Positions 34,203-43,185 of a DNA stretch of 64,000 nucleotides are shown in pieces. The notes below the pieces were generated by a model. That model saw only the letters and a list, made by a program, of their open reading frames with translations. It was not told the DNA's origin and made no database searches. The translations under genes and the position numbers were made by a program. Within the stretch, counting starts at the first letter, position 1; every line of letters begins with the position of its first letter. This DNA is from Ectopseudomonas khazarica (GTDB lineage Bacteria; Pseudomonadota; Gammaproteobacteria; Pseudomonadales; Pseudomonadaceae): the NCBI RefSeq assembly GCF_004521985.1, contig NZ_SBHZ01000020.1:26481-90480 (forward strand), in the 5' to 3' direction.

Positions 34203-35381
34203 TTATTTGGACAGGTACTTCATGCCGTCTTCCAGGCCCTGCAGGGTCAGCGGGTACATGCGTTCTTCGATCAGCTCGCGTACCAGGCCGGTGGAGGCGG
34301 TGTAGTTCCAGGTGTCCTTGGGGTAGGGGTTGATCCAGATGATCTTCTTGAACTTCTCGGTGAAGCGCTTCATCCAGACGTAGCCGGCTTCCTCGTTCCA
34401 GTGCTCGACGCTGCCGCCCGCCTGGGTGATCTCGTAGGGCGCCATGGCCGCATCGCCGACGAACACCACCTTGTAGTCGGCACCGTACTTGTGCAGCAGG
34501 TCCAGGGTCGAGGTGCGTTCGCTGGTACGGCGCATGTTGTTCTTCCACACGCTCTCGTAGATGAAGTTGTGGAAGTAGAAGTACTCCAGGTGCTTGAACT
34601 CGGTCTTGCACGCCGAGAACAGCTCCTCGCAGACCTTGACGTGGGCGTCCATCGAGCCGCCGATATCCAGCAGCAGGAGGAGCTTCACCGTGTTGCGGCG
34701 CTCCGGGCGCATCTGGATGTTGAGCAGGCCGCCGTCCTTCGCGGTGTGGTCGATGGTGCCGTCCAGGTCCAGCTCTTCGGCCGCACCCTGGCGGGCGAAC
34801 TTGCGCAGGCGGCGCAGGGCCACCTTGATGTTGCGCGTACCCAGTTCGACCTGGTCGTCGAGGTTCTTGTACTCGCGCTGGTCCCACACCTTGGCGGCCT
34901 TGCCCTGGCGCTTGCCGGCATCGCCGACGCGGATGCCTTCCGGGTTGTAGCCACCGGAGCCGAACGGGCTGGTGCCGCCGGTACCGATCCACTTGTTGCC
35001 GCCGGCGTGCTTTTCCTTCTGCTCTTCGAGGCGCTTCTTGAACTCCTCGATGAGCTTGTCGAGGCCGCCGAGGCTCTGGATCTGCGCTTTTTCCTCGTCG
35101 CTCAGCAGGCGTTCGAATTCCTTGCGCAGCCACTCCTCGGGGATCATCGCCTCGATGTGTTCGTTGAGGTTTTCCAGGCCCTTGAAGTAGGCCCCGAAGG
35201 CGCGGTCGAACTTGTCGAAGTGACGCTCGTCCTTCACCAGGATCGCCCGCGCCAGGTAATAGAACTCGTCCATGTCGGCGAACACGACGTTGTGCTTGAG
35301 CGCGTTGATCAGGTCGAGCAACTCACGCACCGACACCGGCACCTTGGCCGCGCGCATTTCGTTGAATAGGTTGAGCAGCAT
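34203..35381 (-). CDS. CoxE-like VWA domain protein
   Basis: A 392-residue protein whose C-terminal half is a von Willebrand A domain of the CoxE type. The MIDAS motif is present as LLLDIGGSMDAHV (DxGxS). The N-terminal half is charged and helical (LLSDEEKAQIQSLGGLDKLIEEFKKRLEEQ). MoxR-type AAA+ ATPases and VWA proteins work together as a metal-dependent chaperone pair that matures or remodels other proteins. The MoxR gene lies upstream on the same strand, separated by 165 bases containing a palindromic repeat. Confidence 0.9.
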   Translation of the reverse strand: MLLNLFNEMRAAKVPVSVRELLDLINALKHNVVFADMDEFYYLARAILVKDERHFDKFDRAFGAYFKGLENLNEHIEAMIPEEWLRKEFERLLSDEEKAQIQSLGGLDKLIEEFKKRLEEQKEKHAGGNKWIGTGGTSPFGSGGYNPEGIRVGDAGKRQGKAAKVWDQREYKNLDDQVELGTRNIKVALRRLRKFARQGAAEELDLDGTIDHTAKDGGLLNIQMRPERRNTVKLLLLLDIGGSMDAHVKVCEELFSACKTEFKHLEYFYFHNFIYESVWKNNMRRTSERTSTLDLLHKYGADYKVVFVGDAAMAPYEITQAGGSVEHWNEEAGYVWMKRFTEKFKKIIWINPYPKDTWNYTASTGLVRELIEERMYPLTLQGLEDGMKYLSK

Positions 35382-35404
35382 TGTCTGTGCCCTCGGGATA
35401 ATCC

Positions 35405-35513
35405 GTAGGGTGGGTTAGTCGCGTAGCGGCGTAACCCACCGTTGATGCCGTCGGCATCATGCTTGCCAGCCTGATGGCTGGGCGGTGGGTTACGCTTCGC
35501 TAACCCACCCTAC
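35405..35513. repeat. Two-hairpin palindromic repeat element (GTAGGGTGGGTTA type)
   Basis: The ends are inverted copies (GTAGGGTGGGTTAG and CTAACCCACCCTAC). Each end also folds on itself: GGTGGGTTA pairs with TAACCCACC in both the left and right halves. Such twin hairpins are common REP-type extragenic elements in Pseudomonas. This copy lies between the moxR-like and VWA genes of one operon. Confidence 0.8.
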
Positions 35514-35546
35514 AAAGGCGCTGGCCGACGCGCAGCCGCCCGATGT

Positions 35547-36392
<846 letters not shown>

Positions 36393-36490
36393 CGGAAAAT
36401 CCTCGGAGCGATAGCGCGGGGCGGCCCGCAGCAGAAATTCAGAGCGCGACTATAACGCGCAGCCTTGGTGGCTGTGAACGCAGACGCAGT

Positions 36491-36505
36491 ATTCAGTCAC
36501 TGAAT
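36491..36505. promoter_or_regulatory. ATTCAG-TCA-CTGAAT palindrome upstream of cysK
   Basis: A perfect 15-base palindrome about 90 bases before the cysK start in the divergent moxR/cysK gap. It could be an operator for either gene. CysB sites are not well defined by sequence, so no regulator is named. Confidence 0.4.
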
Positions 36506-36596
36506 GGCGGGTCACCCGGCTTTCGGTCTGCCTGCTGGACGGCCAGCGGGCGGCGGCATAGGCTTGGGGTTTTTCCTGCCCGCAAGGACTTCCATC

Positions 36597-37568
36597 ATGA
36601 GTCGTATCTTCGCAGACAACGCCCAGGCCATCGGCAATACGCCGCTGGTGATGATCAACCGCCTGGGCCCGAAAGGCGTGACCATCCTGGCCAAGATCGA
36701 AGGACGTAACCCGGCGTACTCGGTCAAGTGCCGCATCGGCGCCAACATGATCTGGGATGCCGAGGAGCGCGGCGTGCTCAAGCCGGGCATGACCATCGTC
36801 GAGCCGACTTCCGGCAACACCGGTATCGGCCTGGCCTTCGTCGCGGCGGCGCGCGGCTACAAGCTGGTGCTGACCATGCCCGCCTCGATGAGCCTGGAGC
36901 GACGCAAGGTGCTCAAGGCGCTCGGCGCCGAGCTGGTGCTGACCGAACCGGCCAAGGGCATGAAGGGCGCGATCGAGAAGGCCAACGAGCTGGCCGCCGC
37001 CAACCCCGACTACTACCTGCCGCAGCAGTTCGAGAACCCGGCCAACCCGGCCATCCATGAAAAGACCACCGGCCCGGAAATCTGGCGGGACACCGACGGC
37101 GCCATCGACGTGCTGGTGGCCGGTGTCGGTACGGGTGGCACCATCACCGGGGTATCGCGCTACATCAAGCAGACCCAGGGTAAGCCGATCCTCTCGGTGG
37201 CGGTGGAACCGGTGGGCTCGCCGGTCATCAGCCAGACCCTGGCCGGTGACGAGGTCAAGCCGGCTCCGCACAAGATCCAGGGCATCGGTGCCGGTTTCGT
37301 GCCGAAGAACCTCGATCTGGCCATGGTCGATCAGGTCGAGCAGGTCGCCGATGACGATGCCAAGGCCATGGCCCTGCGCCTGATGCGCGAAGAAGGCATT
37401 CTCTGCGGCATCTCCTGCGGTGCGGCGATGGTGGCTGCCGTGCGCCTGGCGCAGAAGCCGGACATGCAGGGCAAGACCATCGTGGTGATTCTGCCGGACT
37501 CCGGTGAACGCTACCTGACCTCGATGCTGTTCGACGGCCTGTTCACCGAGCAGGAACTGCAGCAGTAA
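36597..37568 (+). CDS. cysK: Cysteine synthase A (O-acetylserine sulfhydrylase)
   Basis: A 323-residue PLP enzyme that makes cysteine from O-acetylserine and sulfide. The PLP lysine is Lys44 in NPAYSVKCRIGANMI; TSGNTGIGLAFVAAARGYKL is the substrate-binding loop; GVGTGGTITGVSRYIK binds the PLP phosphate; the C-terminal LPDSGERYLTSMLF is typical of CysK. The ATG at 36597 gives MSRIFADNAQAIGNTPLV. It is monocistronic and divergent from moxR; a palindrome lies in the shared promoter. Confidence 0.95.
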   Translation: MSRIFADNAQAIGNTPLVMINRLGPKGVTILAKIEGRNPAYSVKCRIGANMIWDAEERGVLKPGMTIVEPTSGNTGIGLAFVAAARGYKLVLTMPASMSLERRKVLKALGAELVLTEPAKGMKGAIEKANELAAANPDYYLPQQFENPANPAIHEKTTGPEIWRDTDGAIDVLVAGVGTGGTITGVSRYIKQTQGKPILSVAVEPVGSPVISQTLAGDEVKPAPHKIQGIGAGFVPKNLDLAMVDQVEQVADDDAKAMALRLMREEGILCGISCGAAMVAAVRLAQKPDMQGKTIVVILPDSGERYLTSMLFDGLFTEQELQQ

Positions 37569-37593
37569 CGCGTCATGCAAGGGCCGTTGCCGT

Positions 37594-37620
37594 GGCTGCG
37601 CATGGATGATTGGCGCAGCC
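37594..37620. terminator. Hairpin between convergent cysK and EamA genes
   Basis: GGCTGCGC and GCGCAGCC form a perfect 8-bp stem around 11 bases, with further CCGTGG/CCACGG complementarity outside. It lies just after cysK and may end its transcript, although no T run is present. Confidence 0.45.
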
Positions 37621-37739
37621 TGCGCTGATGGCCACGGTGTTTCATGCGGCTGAATCCGCTCGCTCAGGCTGTGCGCTCAGGCGCTTCCACGTCTGTGCTC
37701 TGAGCCCCCGGGTGCTGGACCGCTGAGGCGCGAGCCACG

Positions 37740-38630
37740 CTAGGCCCTGGCAGTCGTTGGCCGTACCACCAGCCACAGGGCCAGTGCGATCAGCAGGCAG
37801 CCCGGCAGGTAGTCCCAGCTCAGTGGCTCGTCCAGCAGCAGCGCCCCCCAGAGCACGCCGAACGGCGGGATCAGGAAGGTGGTGGTGCTGGCCTTGATCG
37901 GCCCGATATCGCTGAGCAGGCGGAAATACAGCACATAGGCGAAGGCGGTGCAGAGCAGGCCGAGACCGGCCAGGGACAGCCATACCTCGATGCCGCCCCA
38001 GCTCGCCGGTGCCTGCAGCGCGAGGCTGCCGGCGAACAGCGGCAGCAGGAACAGGCTGGCCCCGACCAGGCTGGCGAAGGCGGTCAGGCGATTGTCCAGG
38101 CCGCCTTGCTGGCCGATCCAGCGTCGCGTGAGGAAACCGGCGAAGCCGTAGCAGGTCGTGGCCACCAGGCAGGCGCCTGCACCCAGCAGCAATTGCATGT
38201 CGAAGGCGACCGGGCCGGTGCGGGTCAGCACCGCCACGCCGAGCAGGCCGAGAAACACGCCGGCGGCCTTGCTCGGGGTGATGCCCTCGTGGAAGAACAG
38301 CGCGCCGATCAGCACGCCCATCAGGGGGGTCGTGGCATTGAAGATCGCCGAGTAGCCAGCGGGCAGGATCAGCGCCGCCAGGCAGTACATGGCCGATGGC
38401 AAGCCGGCGTTGATCATTCCCAACACCAGGCAGATGCGGAATTTGCCACGAAAGTCCCAGTCGGTGCGCAGCAGCAACAGCAGGGCCAGCAGTCCCAGGG
38501 TGCCGAAGCTGGCACGGAAGAAGGCGGTCGGCATGCTGCCCAGCACGGGGGCGGCGACCCGCATGAACAGGAAGCTGGCGCCCCAGATGGCGGCGAGCAG
38601 CAGCAGGCGAAGCAGGTCGGCGGTGCGCAC
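37740..38630 (-). CDS. EamA (DMT) family transporter
   Basis: A 296-residue drug/metabolite-type exporter with ten hydrophobic helices arranged as two EamA repeats. The first repeat begins LLRLLLLAAIWGASFLFMRVAAPVLG and the second LGAGACLVATTCYGFAGFLTRR; both end in the typical glycine-rich helices (FFHEGITPSKAAGVFLGLLGVAVL and LLDEPLSWDYLPGCLLIALALWLVV). The start is a GTG at 38630, which gives a proper first helix. Substrate unknown. It is divergent from aceK. Confidence 0.87.
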   Translation of the reverse strand: MRTADLLRLLLLAAIWGASFLFMRVAAPVLGSMPTAFFRASFGTLGLLALLLLLRTDWDFRGKFRICLVLGMINAGLPSAMYCLAALILPAGYSAIFNATTPLMGVLIGALFFHEGITPSKAAGVFLGLLGVAVLTRTGPVAFDMQLLLGAGACLVATTCYGFAGFLTRRWIGQQGGLDNRLTAFASLVGASLFLLPLFAGSLALQAPASWGGIEVWLSLAGLGLLCTAFAYVLYFRLLSDIGPIKASTTTFLIPPFGVLWGALLLDEPLSWDYLPGCLLIALALWLVVRPTTARA

Positions 38631-38818
38631 GATGGACTATCCGGCAGGGGTGGGGGCGAGAGTGTTGCCGCTGGACGGCGTTCTGGCAATCCGCATCGCG
38701 CTTTCGAAGTGCGCCGTAGCTGGTCGGCTGCAAGCGGCAAACGCCTTGCCGGCATGGCGACTTGCATCCGGGCCGGGTTTGTCGGCTAAGCTCGGCTCAT
38801 TCACCGCATTGACAGGGC

Positions 38819-40543
38819 ATGCGCATGGGGCAGCAATGGCCGGCCGACGGGATCGCCCGCCTGATCCTCGATGGCTTCGACGATTATCGCGAGCAGTTCC
38901 GCCAGATCACCGATGGCGCGCGTGCCCGCTTCGAGCAGGCGCTGTGGCAGGAGGCGCAACAGGCCTCGGCCGCGCGCATCAACCTCTACGAGGACAAGGT
39001 GGCGCAGACCCGCGAGCGTCTGCAGCAGGGCTTCGATGCCGCGCTGCTGGAGGCCAGCCAGTGGCCGCTGGTGAAGAGCGCCTATATCGCGCTGATCGAC
39101 CTGCGCCTCGACGACGAGCTGGCGGAGACCTGGTTCAACTCGATCTTCTGCAGCCTGTTCAGCCATGACCTGATCAGCGATGGCTGCATGTTCATCCACA
39201 CCACGCGGCCATCGCTGCGCAGCCGCTCGGGCGCCGCGCAGACCCGTCGCTACCGGCCCGACTGCGCGCTGGACGAGGCGCTGCGGGCGATCTTCGAGGA
39301 CTACGCCTTCGATGCCGCCTACGAAGACCTGCCGCGTGACCTGCAGCGCCTGGAGGAGCAGCTGCGGGCGAGCCTGCCGGACTGGATCTGCAAGGACCCG
39401 GAGCTGTGCGTCGAGCTGTTTTCCTCGGTGCTGTATCGCAACAAGGGCGCCTACCTGGTCGGGCGCATCTACACCCGCGACGAGCAATGGCCGCTGGCGA
39501 TTCCCTTGCTGCATCGCGAAGGGCAGGGCATTCAGGTCGATGCGGCGATCACCGACGAGGCGGAGGTGTCGATCATCTTCTCCTTCACCCGCAGCTACTT
39601 CATGGTCGACGTCGCCATCCCGGCCGACTTCATCGGTTTCCTGCGGCGCATCCTGCCGGGCAAGCACATCGCCGAGCTGTACACCTCGATCGGCTTCTAC
39701 AAGCACGGCAAGAGCGAGTTCTACCGCTCGCTCATCGGTCATCTGGCCAGCAGCGACGACCGCTTCGTGATGGCGCCTGGCGTGCGCGGCATGGTCATGA
39801 GTGTGTTCACCCTGCCGGGCTTCAACACGGTGTTCAAGATCATCAAGGACCGCTTCGCCCACGCCAAGACGGTGGATCGCAACACGGTGATCGAGAAGTA
39901 TCGCCTGGTGAAGAGCGTCGACCGTGTCGGGCGCATGGCCGATACCCAGGAATTCGCCGATTTTCGCTTTCCCAGGGCCAAGTTCGAGCCGCAGTGCCTG
40001 GCCGAGTTGCTCGAGGTGGCACCCTCGACCGTGGTGCTGGAAGGTGACAGCGTGCTGGTGCGCCACTGCTGGACCGAGCGGCGCATGACACCGCTCAATC
40101 TCTATCTGGAGAGTGCCAGCGAGGCGCAGGTGCGCGAGGCGCTGGACGATTACGGCCTGGCCATCAAGCAACTGGCGGCGGCGAACATCTTCCCCGGCGA
40201 CATGCTGCTGAAGAACTTCGGCGTGACCCGTCATGGCCGGGTGGTGTTCTACGACTACGACGAGATCTGCTTTCTCACCGAGGTGAACTTCCGCAGGATT
40301 CCACCGCCGCGCTTTCCCGAGGACGAGATGAGCGCCGAACCCTGGTACTCGGTGGCGCCCAACGATGTGTTTCCCGAGGAGTTTCCGCCCTTCCTGTTCG
40401 CCGATATCAAGCAGCGTCAGCTGTTCAGCAGGCTGCACGGCAACCTGTATGACGCCGACTACTGGAAGCAGCTGCAGGATGCGATCCGTGCCGGCAAGGT
40501 GATCGATGTGTTCCCCTATCGGCGCAAAAGCCCGGTGATTTGA
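38819..40543 (+). CDS. aceK: Isocitrate dehydrogenase kinase/phosphatase
   Basis: A 574-residue bifunctional enzyme that inactivates isocitrate dehydrogenase by phosphorylation and reactivates it, directing carbon into the glyoxylate shunt. Recognisable blocks are FNSIFCSLFSHDLISDGCMFIH, SVLYRNKGAYLVGRIY, the ATP-binding segment APGVRGMVMSVFTLPGFNTVFKIIKD, and the kinase/phosphatase core DMLLKNFGVTRHGRVVFYDYDEICFLTEVNFRRIP. The length equals the family norm. Start ATG 38819 is used; a second in-frame ATG at 38825 is equally good. Confidence 0.95.
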   Translation: MRMGQQWPADGIARLILDGFDDYREQFRQITDGARARFEQALWQEAQQASAARINLYEDKVAQTRERLQQGFDAALLEASQWPLVKSAYIALIDLRLDDELAETWFNSIFCSLFSHDLISDGCMFIHTTRPSLRSRSGAAQTRRYRPDCALDEALRAIFEDYAFDAAYEDLPRDLQRLEEQLRASLPDWICKDPELCVELFSSVLYRNKGAYLVGRIYTRDEQWPLAIPLLHREGQGIQVDAAITDEAEVSIIFSFTRSYFMVDVAIPADFIGFLRRILPGKHIAELYTSIGFYKHGKSEFYRSLIGHLASSDDRFVMAPGVRGMVMSVFTLPGFNTVFKIIKDRFAHAKTVDRNTVIEKYRLVKSVDRVGRMADTQEFADFRFPRAKFEPQCLAELLEVAPSTVVLEGDSVLVRHCWTERRMTPLNLYLESASEAQVREALDDYGLAIKQLAAANIFPGDMLLKNFGVTRHGRVVFYDYDEICFLTEVNFRRIPPPRFPEDEMSAEPWYSVAPNDVFPEEFPPFLFADIKQRQLFSRLHGNLYDADYWKQLQDAIRAGKVIDVFPYRRKSPVI

Positions 40544-40585
40544 TCGGCCCTGGTTGAAATCCGCCTTGCCAGGCCTAATCTCATA

Positions 40586-40609
40586 GGAGAGCACGCCAGC
40601 GTGCTCTCC
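40586..40609. other. Perfect 10-bp hairpin downstream of aceK
   Basis: GGAGAGCACG-CCAG-CGTGCTCTCC is a perfect tetraloop hairpin between the aceK stop and the AGGAGG of a 43-codon ORF. There is no T run, so it may be an aceK 3' stabilising hairpin or a leader structure of the small gene. Confidence 0.7.
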
Positions 40610-40635
40610 CATCTACTTGGCAGGAGGTCGTACCC

Positions 40636-40767
40636 ATGCTCGCCAAGCTGCAAGAACAACTGCATACCTTGCTGCAGGCCCTTGGCCTCATCCCGCAACC
40701 TCAGCCGATCCGCATCAGCGAGGCCGAGCAGGAGCGCCTGCGTCGCGAGGCACGTCAGCGCCGCTGA
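40636..40767 (+). CDS. 43-residue conserved-looking small protein
   Basis: A 43-codon ORF with a strong AGGAGG eight bases before its ATG. The peptide has an amphipathic N-terminal helix (MLAKLQEQLHTLLQALGLI), a PQPQPIRI linker and a very basic C-terminus (EQERLRREARQRR). I recall similar short proteins near aceK in other Pseudomonas, but know no role. It is preceded by a perfect hairpin and followed, 18 bases on, by the convergent MBL hydrolase gene. Confidence 0.65.
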   Translation: MLAKLQEQLHTLLQALGLIPQPQPIRISEAEQERLRREARQRR

Positions 40768-40785
40768 TTGCAGCGTCCGAGCGGA

Positions 40786-41517
40786 TCAGGCGAGCCGGTG
40801 GGCGTCGAACCAGGCGTCGATCAGCTCGCGCATGCGTTCGCCGGAGAAACTCGCGAAATGTCCGCCATGTACGCTGCGCACCGGTAGGTCGCGCAGGCGC
40901 ATCAGGCTGCGTGCGTAGTCTTCCAGGTTGGAATGGTAGGCATCCTCGATCAGCGGGCCGTCGTAGAGGATGTCGCCGGAAAACAGCGTCTGCGTCCTCG
41001 CTTCCCACAGGCTGATGCCGCCCGGCGAATGACCGGGCGTATGCAGCACCTGCAACACCCTGTCGCCCAGATCCACAACGTCGCCATCCTCGATCAGACG
41101 AGTAGCCGGCGCGGCGCGCACACGGTACTCGGCGTAGCACAGCGGGCAATCCGGATGCGCCTCGAACATGTCGTCGCCGACGAAGTCGGTGGCCAGCGTG
41201 TTGGCGCCGTCCGGTGCGGCGAGGATGTCCGCCTCGGCCGGATGCACCAGACGCTCGCTGAACTCGTGATGTCCGGCGATATGGTCGAAGTGGCAGTGAC
41301 TGGCCACCGCCAGCAGCGGCTTCTCGGTCAGCCAGGGCAGCTGCTCGCGCAGGCTGACCAGGCCGGAGCCGGAGTCGATCAGCACATCATGCTCGCGCCC
41401 CTGCACGTGCCACATGTTGCAGCGGTAGAAGGGACGCACGTAGGGTTCGTGGATCAGGCAGATGCCGTCGTGGCGGTGTTCCACCTCGAACCAGCGGTCG
41501 CGACTGACGATTTTCAT
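40786..41517 (-). CDS. Metallo-beta-lactamase fold hydrolase
   Basis: A 243-residue MBL-fold hydrolase. The metal-binding motif HxHxDH is present as HCHFDHIAG, with further ligands in LHTPGHSPGG and FSGDILYDGP and the C-terminal VHGGHFASF. Glyoxalase II-like and quorum-quenching lactonase-like enzymes share this layout, so the substrate cannot be named. Start ATG 41517 (MKIVSRDRWFEVEH) is used. A palindromic repeat separates it from the permease gene upstream. Confidence 0.87.
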   Translation of the reverse strand: MKIVSRDRWFEVEHRHDGICLIHEPYVRPFYRCNMWHVQGREHDVLIDSGSGLVSLREQLPWLTEKPLLAVASHCHFDHIAGHHEFSERLVHPAEADILAAPDGANTLATDFVGDDMFEAHPDCPLCYAEYRVRAAPATRLIEDGDVVDLGDRVLQVLHTPGHSPGGISLWEARTQTLFSGDILYDGPLIEDAYHSNLEDYARSLMRLRDLPVRSVHGGHFASFSGERMRELIDAWFDAHRLA

Positions 41518-41537
41518 GGCGGGAAACGTGCCTCGTT

Positions 41538-41594
41538 GGCGGGTTGCACCCGCCCTACAGGTTGGTATGACGAGTAGGGCGGGGGCAACCCGCC
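41538..41594. repeat. Palindromic extragenic repeat (GTAGGGCGGG type)
   Basis: GGCGGGTTGCACCCGCCCTAC at 41538-41558 (21 bases) and its near-exact inverse at 41574-41594 (20 of 21 paired) flank a 15-base spacer. It is related in style to the 35405-35513 element. Confidence 0.75.
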
Positions 41595-41609
41595 ACGACA
41601 TTCATCACG

Positions 41610-42950
41610 CTACGCCAGTTGCGCGCGAGGTACCAGCAGCCAGCGGCGCAGCACGGCATAGCTGGCGGCGGTGATCAGGAACACCGGCAGCGATGCCCCC
41701 CAGGCCAGCGGCGAGACCCAGCCCCAGTAGTAGGCCAGCACGGCGCCGAAGCCGTAGGCGACGAAGGCGGCGGGGTTGAAACCCGCCAGGTAACGGTAGC
41801 GGCCGCCATCCTCGCTGAGCAGTTCGTCCACGTCGTAGTCGCCCTTGTGGATCAGGAAGTAGTCGGCGATCAGCACGGCGAAGGCGGGGATGAACACACT
41901 GCCGATCACCAGCAGGAAGTTCTGGAAGTTGTCGAGAATGCCGGGGATCTGCGAGCCGAGGATCGACAGCACGCCGATGCACAGCGCCGGTTTCCAGAAC
42001 GGGGTCTTCGGGCTGATGTTGAGGTACGACAGCGAGGCGCTGTAGACGCACATGACGTTGGTGGTCATCACCGAGAGGAACACCACGATGGCCGCCGGCA
42101 GACCGAAGCCGAAGCCGGCGAGCAGCACGGCGGGGTCGTAGGTCTGTTCCATGCCTGTCATCACCGAGAAGCCCGATACGGTGGCGCCCAGACCCATGGC
42201 CAGCAGGGTGGCGAGCACGTAGCCGACCCAGGTACCGACACCGGCCACGCCCTGGCTGCGGCAGTTGCGGTTGTAGTCGGCTGCCAGCGGAATCCAGGAG
42301 AAGGCGGTGGCGATGACGATATCGAAGGCGATCCCCGGGGTGATGTCGTTGCGCGGCTCGGCCGGCATAGCCAGGAGGCTGGCGAACTCGAACTTCTGCC
42401 CCATCACGTAGAACACCGCGCCTGCCAGCAACAGCATGCCGATGGCCGCCCAGCGCTCGACCCGCTCGATGCCCAGGTGGCCGCGCAGGGCGATCAGCAG
42501 CACCAGGGTTTCACAGAGGATGGTGAACAGCGGCAGGTTGGAGTAGCCGGTCAGGTGCTCCACGGCGTAGTTCAGGCTCATGCCTGCCAGCAGTGCCTGG
42601 ATCCAGCTCCAGGCCAGCAGGGTCAGCAGATTGACCAGCGAGGGCAGCTTGGCGCCCTGCGAGCCGTAGCTGCCGCGCGCCAGGACCATGGTGGTGAGGC
42701 CGCTGCGCTGGCCCATCAGGCCGACCAGTACCAGCGGCAGAATGCCAAGCCCCGAGCCGACCAGCACGATCAGCATGGCCTGGCTGAACGGCAGGTCGGG
42801 CACCAGCAGCATGCCGGTGAGGATGGTGGTGACCACGACGTTGGCGCCCAGCCACAAGGCGATGGTGCCACCGAGGCCGAGGCTGCGGTGGCTGGCGTCG
42901 GTGGGGGCGAGGCCATCCTGGCCGAAATGCTGGCTTAGGTTCTTGAACAT
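41610..42950 (-). CDS. NCS1-family purine/cytosine permease
   Basis: A 446-residue cytosine-permease-like transporter with about twelve helices. The N-terminal RSLGLGGTIALWLGANVVVTTILTG, LARGSYGSQGAKLPSLVNLLTLLAWSWIQAL and IPLAADYNRNC segments are NCS1 features; members import nucleobases, allantoin, hydantoins or thiamine precursors by proton or sodium symport. The ATG at 42950 begins MFKNLSQHFGQDGLAPTD. It lies downstream of the TPP-enzyme gene on the same strand but a terminator-like hairpin and 235 bases separate them, so it may have its own promoter. Confidence 0.87.
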   Translation of the reverse strand: MFKNLSQHFGQDGLAPTDASHRSLGLGGTIALWLGANVVVTTILTGMLLVPDLPFSQAMLIVLVGSGLGILPLVLVGLMGQRSGLTTMVLARGSYGSQGAKLPSLVNLLTLLAWSWIQALLAGMSLNYAVEHLTGYSNLPLFTILCETLVLLIALRGHLGIERVERWAAIGMLLLAGAVFYVMGQKFEFASLLAMPAEPRNDITPGIAFDIVIATAFSWIPLAADYNRNCRSQGVAGVGTWVGYVLATLLAMGLGATVSGFSVMTGMEQTYDPAVLLAGFGFGLPAAIVVFLSVMTTNVMCVYSASLSYLNISPKTPFWKPALCIGVLSILGSQIPGILDNFQNFLLVIGSVFIPAFAVLIADYFLIHKGDYDVDELLSEDGGRYRYLAGFNPAAFVAYGFGAVLAYYWGWVSPLAWGASLPVFLITAASYAVLRRWLLVPRAQLA

Positions 42951-43028
42951 GGAATGACTCCCCGGTGCTTGATTATTGGTGTTGGTAGGGTGGCAGTCAG
43001 TGAGGAAACGCAATCTTCTTGTTATGTC

Positions 43029-43055
43029 CGTGGCCCGGATGCAAGCGGGGCCACG
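43029..43055. terminator. Hairpin between the TPP-enzyme and NCS1 genes
   Basis: CGTGGCCC and GGGCCACG form a perfect 8-bp stem around 11 bases, about 130 bases after the TPP-enzyme stop (- strand). It may end the gbuA operon transcript; no T run is present. Confidence 0.4.
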
Positions 43056-43070
43056 GATTGGCTCAATCGG

Positions 43071-43138
43071 GCAGGGTGGGTGAGGCCTTTCTCATCCGCC
43101 GTTGCAGTGGGTGGATGGGTAAGGCGTCTCCGCCCTAC
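43071..43138. repeat. Degenerate two-hairpin palindromic repeat
   Basis: The left half (AGGGTGGGTGAG ... CTCATCCGCC) and the right half (GGATGGGTAAGGCG ... CGCCCTAC) have the same twin-hairpin layout as the element at 35405-35513 with more mismatches. Confidence 0.5.
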
Positions 43139-43185
43139 GCAGCGGTCGCATTCTGCAGGAGCGGCCTCAGCCGTGATCGATCCGC

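Noticed and set aside
41610..42950. NCS1 permease as a firm member of the gbuA operon
   Set aside because: A hairpin, a palindromic repeat and 235 bases separate it from the TPP-enzyme gene, so co-transcription is not supported.
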